Assembly (NCBI GenBank): GCA_025934715.1
Contig: JAICWR010000007.1
Span: forward strand, 1-33,476
Source: Candidatus Saccharimonadota bacterium
GTDB taxonomy: Bacteria; Patescibacteriota; Saccharimonadia; Saccharimonadales; UBA10212
Direction: 5' to 3'
DNA: 33,476 nucleotides
Shown: piece after piece, positions 29,584-33,476 of the stretch
Layout of the letters: each line of letters opens with the position of its first letter
Numbering within the stretch: the first letter of the stretch is position 1
Program-made: the position numbers and the translations under genes
The notes under the pieces: generated by a model
Databases searched by the model: none
What the model was told of the DNA's origin: nothing
Seen by the model: the letters and a program-made list of their open reading frames with translations, nothing else

Positions 29584-29609
29584 TGGCACTCATGATATAT
29601 GAGTGCTAA
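29584..29609. promoter_or_regulatory. CIRCE element (HrcA operator)
   Basis: TGGCACTC-N9-GAGTGCTAA; overlaps the -10 region downstream of minus-strand TTGACA (29616-29621). Confidence 0.9.
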
Positions 29610-29630
29610 ATCGCCTGTCAACCCCTGCCA

Positions 29631-29654
29631 AATAAAAACCGCCCATCCGGCGGT
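29631..29654 (-). terminator. Intrinsic terminator between small ORF and groES
   Basis: Minus strand ACCGCC-GGATG-GGCGGT followed by TTTTATT. Confidence 0.75.
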
Positions 29655-29662
29655 GTGCGGGT

Positions 29663-29695
29663 GATGGGCAGGCGGTTTAGGGCCGCCTGCCCATC
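29663..29695. repeat. 13-bp perfect inverted repeat
   Basis: GATGGGCAGGCGG-TTTAGGG-CCGCCTGCCCATC. Confidence 0.9.
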
Positions 29696-29722
29696 TATCG
29701 ATTAGGTCCATGTGGAGTCGAG

Positions 29723-30022
29723 CTAGGCCGCGTGTTCTTCCGCAAAGGGAAACCTGGCGGCGAACTCTTGCCGGTCGAGCGCATCTTGGTCGCGTCGGCT
29801 CTGGACGGCGGCGCGTACCAGGCCGGCTCCGGTGCTGTAAGGCTGGAAGTCTCGACCACTGGGTGCGACGAGTGGCCGCGGATCAAGACGCTTCACCCTC
29901 TTAGCCACAGCTCGCCGGACTACGGTCCCTTTCTCGCGCGAGGTGTCACGCATTCTGTGGAACCGCCTGCGATTTTCCCGCTTCTTGTGGTTTCTCAAAC
30001 TCTGTTCGAGATCGACGCACAT
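29723..30022 (-). CDS. Small basic hypothetical protein (99 aa)
   Basis: ATG with GAGAGGA SD-like sequence; promoter TTGACA-N16-TACGAT upstream; terminator downstream. Confidence 0.5.
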   Translation of the reverse strand: MCVDLEQSLRNHKKRENRRRFHRMRDTSREKGTVVRRAVAKRVKRLDPRPLVAPSGRDFQPYSTGAGLVRAAVQSRRDQDALDRQEFAARFPFAEEHAA

Positions 30023-30188
30023 TGGCCGGGTCCTCTCTTAGTTGTGTTTTTGCGAACGAACGTCAGTCCCTTATTAGGACCTAATCGATTGTTCAAATCG
30101 TACCACTATGGTAACCTCTGTCAAGCTTATACCGACTATTTCTGGAGGCAAACGCTCATCCGCCACGCGGCCTATTCATAAATTTAAG

Positions 30189-30220
30189 AGGGGTGATGAC
30201 GGCTAACCGTCATCACCCCT
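30189..30220 (-). terminator. 14-bp perfect hairpin, probable transcription terminator
   Basis: AGGGGTGATGACGG-CTAA-CCGTCATCACCCCT; loop contains the stop codon of the 30203-30517 ORF; only a weak T tract. Confidence 0.65.
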
Positions 30221-30517
30221 TGGTCTGTCCCCCGGCGATTCCCTTCGTTCGTCTTCCGAACGCCTTGCCGCAAGCTCCTCGAAGACTCGTTCGAGGTCTT
30301 GCGGCGTGAATCCGCCGAGGTCATGGTGCTCTGGAACGCCGTCCGGGAAGATCCGGGCGAGCTGGTTGGCGCATTGGCTGCACCTTTCGGCGTCACGCCG
30401 GGCCTGCCTCAGCAGGCCCGGGTTGTCGATCATCACCAGCCTCACCCAACTGTCACCATCGATGGCCAGCAGCCGGTCGATGATGTGTCCTCTCGACGGC
30501 GGGTTCGCGGTCGCCAA
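30203..30517 (-). CDS. Small hypothetical protein (104 aa, TTG start)
   Basis: GAGGAAAGGAAGG purine-rich SD region, TATAAT upstream, hairpin at stop codon. Confidence 0.5.
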   Translation of the reverse strand: MATANPPSRGHIIDRLLAIDGDSWVRLVMIDNPGLLRQARRDAERCSQCANQLARIFPDGVPEHHDLGGFTPQDLERVFEELAARRSEDERRESPGDRPRGDDG

Positions 30518-30579
30518 GAGCCTTCCTTTCCTCGCGGAATGAGCCCGAATATAATAACATAATTATAACTAAAAGTAAA

Positions 30580-31458
30580 CTACTGTAGCTGGTCTAACTC
30601 GGTCAGAAGCTCGTCAATTTTTTGCCCATAGCGCGCGGCCCGCACTTCAAAGTTTTCGCCCACCGCGGTGTCGGCTGCCGGGCTGAGCTCCCTGACCCGA
30701 TACTCATGCAGGCCATATTCTTCAGGCCGGCTGTATGAAGCCTGCTGCAGATCCCCCGCCGTTCGGCCAACTGAATCAACGCTTTTCACCTGAATATCCA
30801 GCCTTTTTGCGCCTTGCAGGCAGACTATATCCACGTTCCTTAAATCTTCGGCTGCCGACGCCCAACGCACCTCGACGCCATGTTCTTTTCCAAGCTCCGC
30901 TAGGCAGTTCTTAGTACCTACCTCAACCGCGAGACCCCGTTCCAAAGCCGCCACTTCTTCGCTTTCTTGCGGCAGCCCGTAAGTCGCGCCGATTATGGCG
31001 CGGAGGTGGCGCCGGCCAAATCCCATATTTTTACCGAATTCGCTGTCCGCCAGTTCGGTAAAGTTATGGTTCATTTGAATCAGCCGTTCTTTATTTTCCC
31101 TAGACGCACCCGCTCTGTCGCGCCGCAGTTGGAGTTCAACCAACCTGCCGAATATCCCATCACAAGCCATATCAATAACCAACGCCCTTTTTTGGCTGTC
31201 CGCCAATATTTCGGGATAATTACCAGTTGCAATGGTGCTTTCAATGTGGCTTCTCAACTGGGGTGAATAAATAATCGCGTCAGCCGCCCTCAATTGGCTA
31301 TCGCTAAATCCAAGCTGGGATTCTGCCACCGCCAAACCATGCCGGATCAAACCAACGACGTCACCATATGCAGCGCAGAAATTATCAGCACTGTACTCAG
31401 CCTCTTGCTGTTCCGCCAGTATCCGCGGAGAGGGTTCTAAGAGGGTTTCCGAAGGCAT
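30580..31458 (-). CDS. Hypothetical protein with possible PD-(D/E)XK-like nuclease motif
   Basis: RNVDIVCLQGAKRLDIQVKSVDS resembles D-X(n)-(E/Q)XK core. Confidence 0.6.
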   Translation of the reverse strand: MPSETLLEPSPRILAEQQEAEYSADNFCAAYGDVVGLIRHGLAVAESQLGFSDSQLRAADAIIYSPQLRSHIESTIATGNYPEILADSQKRALVIDMACDGIFGRLVELQLRRDRAGASRENKERLIQMNHNFTELADSEFGKNMGFGRRHLRAIIGATYGLPQESEEVAALERGLAVEVGTKNCLAELGKEHGVEVRWASAAEDLRNVDIVCLQGAKRLDIQVKSVDSVGRTAGDLQQASYSRPEEYGLHEYRVRELSPAADTAVGENFEVRAARYGQKIDELLTELDQLQ

Positions 31459-31469
31459 CTTGGACTTCT

Positions 31470-31766
31470 TTATCTAATCTGTTCGTGGTTTTTGCGGTAT
31501 TCGGCCCAGAGTTCCCACTCATCGTAATGTTGGTCATCAGGATGATACGGCTCTGGATTAGTTGTTCGACCGTGGCCGCTGGGCACAGCGCTTAACGCGT
31601 CCTTGGTTTCCCTGACGGCATGCTTAGCCAGCAATAATCCGCGGCGGTCTTCCCAGTCGTCACGACGGGCGCCGCGCTCCGACTCGAAATCGTCACGGGT
31701 GGCGTTGCTGACATCGTGTTCGATTGTCCGGGCGTGTTCTTGGCCGCTTGGTGATAGTACTGACAT
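31470..31766 (-). CDS. Small charged hypothetical protein (98 aa)
   Basis: Intact ORF in otherwise empty space; A-rich upstream, no clear SD. Confidence 0.5.
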   Translation of the reverse strand: MSVLSPSGQEHARTIEHDVSNATRDDFESERGARRDDWEDRRGLLLAKHAVRETKDALSAVPSGHGRTTNPEPYHPDDQHYDEWELWAEYRKNHEQIR

Positions 31767-31845
31767 TTTTTATTTTTTTGTTTTTGGTAAACTAGTTAGA
31801 TAGTACCACAAAACCCCAAAAATTGCAACCTTAAGCTTATTACCG

Positions 31846-33207
31846 TTATTTGGCAAGTTTTTTGAGGAGGGTGCGGGCGGTTTGGACTTCGCTGTAGGGG
31901 CGGTCGACGACGCGGCGGGGGTCATTATCGTCTTGCTGTAAGTGGCGCAGCTCGGCCGCCTTGGGCCCGGGGCTTAAAATGCCCTTTTCGTGGCCTTTGC
32001 CAAGCAGCAGTACCACGTCGCCCTTTTTGGCCCGGCGGAAAGCCGCCTCAATGGCTTCTTCCCGCTTATGGATCAAAAACAGGTCTTGGCCGCGGGTTTT
32101 GCCGGCTTTTTCGGCGCCGGCGGCGATTTGTTCCATAATCTCTGTTCCGTCAATATCGCGGTCGTCTTCCTCGGTAATAAACACTATATCGGCGTACTGG
32201 CCGGCTAAAGCGCCCTGCACCGGCCGTTTTTTTTCATCCCGCCGCCCGGCCGAGCCGAAAACCACGATTAGCTTTCCCTTGACTAGCGGCGTGATATCCT
32301 TAAACAGTTTCTCGAAACTGTCCGGCGTATGGGCGTAATCGACGATGACTTCAAAAGCCTGGCCCTCGTTAATGTTCACCATCCGCCCCTCAACGCTTTT
32401 TAAGGCCGCTATACCCTGTTCTATCTGCTTTTTTGATAGTCCCAGCGCCCGGCCAACGCCAGCCGCCGCCAGGGCGTTATAAACGTTAAAACTGCCCGGC
32501 AAATGACAGGCGATGTCGTAGCTATCTTTATCAATTTGGGCTTTGAACTGGCTGCCGGAGGCGCTCAGCTTTAAGCTACTGGCCCTAAGCTCGCCCTTGT
32601 CGATGCCATAAGTTATGGGGTTAGTGATATCACCGGCGAATAGTCTGGCACTGGGATCATCGGCGTTTATTACGCCTGTCCGTAACCCCTTTTTGTTTGA
32701 ATTAGCCAGCTTAAACAGCCGCCGCTTGGCGTCGCGGTAACGCTCAAATGATCCATGGTAATCCAAGTGCTCCTCAGTCACATTGGTCATCACCGCTAAA
32801 TGGAACGGCACGCCCCAGACACGGTGTTGGGCCAGCGCGTGGCTGGTCACTTCTATCACTAGCCACTCTGACCCCTGTTCACCCAGTTCTTTTAGGCGTT
32901 TTATCATCTTGCCGGCTGGCAGTGTAGTCATGTGTTCGGCCTGGGGCTTTATAGCATCGCCTACCCCGTAGCCGACAGTGGTCATAAGCCCCGCCTTGAA
33001 GCCGGCCTCATGCAGCATGCGGTGAATCAAAAAACAGGTAGTGGTTTTGCCGTTAGTACCGGTAACGCCGATGACTTTCATCTTGCGGGCTGGTGAGCCG
33101 CCCTTTAAGGTGTTCATCAGCACCGCTTCCCCCAAATGCCCGATAGGCTCAAGCTTGCGGAAGGCGCTCTTAGGAATAACCTTCTTGACCACTGTTCTAG
33201 GATTCAT
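31846..33207 (-). CDS. murE: Mur ligase family protein, MurE-like
   Basis: VIGVTGTNGKTTTCFLIHRML, MTNVTEEHLDYHGSFERYRDAKRRLF, VDYAHTPDSFEKL, LLLGKGHE. Confidence 0.9.
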   Translation of the reverse strand: MNPRTVVKKVIPKSAFRKLEPIGHLGEAVLMNTLKGGSPARKMKVIGVTGTNGKTTTCFLIHRMLHEAGFKAGLMTTVGYGVGDAIKPQAEHMTTLPAGKMIKRLKELGEQGSEWLVIEVTSHALAQHRVWGVPFHLAVMTNVTEEHLDYHGSFERYRDAKRRLFKLANSNKKGLRTGVINADDPSARLFAGDITNPITYGIDKGELRASSLKLSASGSQFKAQIDKDSYDIACHLPGSFNVYNALAAAGVGRALGLSKKQIEQGIAALKSVEGRMVNINEGQAFEVIVDYAHTPDSFEKLFKDITPLVKGKLIVVFGSAGRRDEKKRPVQGALAGQYADIVFITEEDDRDIDGTEIMEQIAAGAEKAGKTRGQDLFLIHKREEAIEAAFRRAKKGDVVLLLGKGHEKGILSPGPKAAELRHLQQDDNDPRRVVDRPYSEVQTARTLLKKLAK

Positions 33208-33213
33208 GCCCTT

Positions 33214-33221
33214 AGTATACT
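33214..33221. promoter_or_regulatory. Palindromic shared -10 element (AGTATACT) between murE and tsaD
   Basis: TATACT on both strands; 6 nt before murE ATG and 9 nt before tsaD ATG. Confidence 0.6.
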
Positions 33222-33230
33222 GTAGAACAG

Positions 33231-33476
33231 ATGAGGATTTTAGGGATTGAAACCAGCTGCGACGAAACAGCCGCCGCCGTGATTGAAGACGGACATAAAA
33301 TGCTGAGCAACGTAATCAGCAGCAGCGTTGATTTACACGCCGCCTACGGCGGCGTGGTGCCCGAAATCGCCGCCCGCAGCCACGTAGAGGTTATTATCCC
33401 TGTTATTAAGCAAGCCCTGGTGGACGCTGGAGCGGATTGGGGCAAAATAGACGCCATTGCCGTCACCAACCGGCCA
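33231..33476 (+). CDS. tsaD: tRNA N6-adenosine threonylcarbamoyltransferase TsaD, C-terminus outside window
   Basis: [21 protein letters not shown]...[22 protein letters not shown]. Confidence 0.96.
   Translation, partial: MRILGIETSCDETAAAVIEDGHKMLSNVISSSVDLHAAYGGVVPEIAARSHVEVIIPVIKQALVDAGADWGKIDAIAVTNRP

Noticed and set aside
29640-30180. Structured housekeeping RNA (tmRNA, RNase P RNA or SRP RNA)
   Set aside because: Diagnostic conserved segments were not found; hairpins are better explained as terminators
29732-30181. Plus-strand 149-aa ORF
   Set aside because: Overlaps the minus-strand ORF that has a better promoter, SD and terminator; no signals on plus strand

Overview
The window is a gene-dense bacterial chromosome segment. 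It looks like a reduced-genome lineage, possibly Patescibacteria/CPR; that placement is inferred from gene content and is not proven. Recognisable genes: fpg/mutM (truncated at the left edge), polA, VanX-like dipeptidase, a kinase, three consecutive sigma-70-family genes downstream of dnaG, a Nudix gene, a prepilin-like gene, msrB, argS, a flavodoxin-fold oxidoreductase, tRNA-Ser(GGA), a MacB-type ABC transporter pair, a phosphosugar isomerase, groES-groEL with CIRCE, a murE-like ligase and the start of tsaD. The most interesting signals are: (1) many first-in-operon genes have a -10-like hexamer about 6-9 nt before the start codon, which suggests leaderless mRNAs; (2) short unannotated leaderless ORFs lie directly in front of, and coupled to, polA (57 aa, GTGA overlap) and dnaG (34 aa, with a 16-bp inverted repeat that sequesters the dnaG start region); (3) DnaG has lost all four canonical zinc ligands; (4) a sigma factor carries an extra C-terminal LuxR/GerE-like HTH within a triple sigma cluster; (5) a 4-nt-overlap operon polA-Nudix-Nudix-MazG-like-deoxyribosyltransferase-like in which the 3' end of polA is duplicated at the end of the second Nudix gene. 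All assignments were made by reading motifs by eye. No database search was run.
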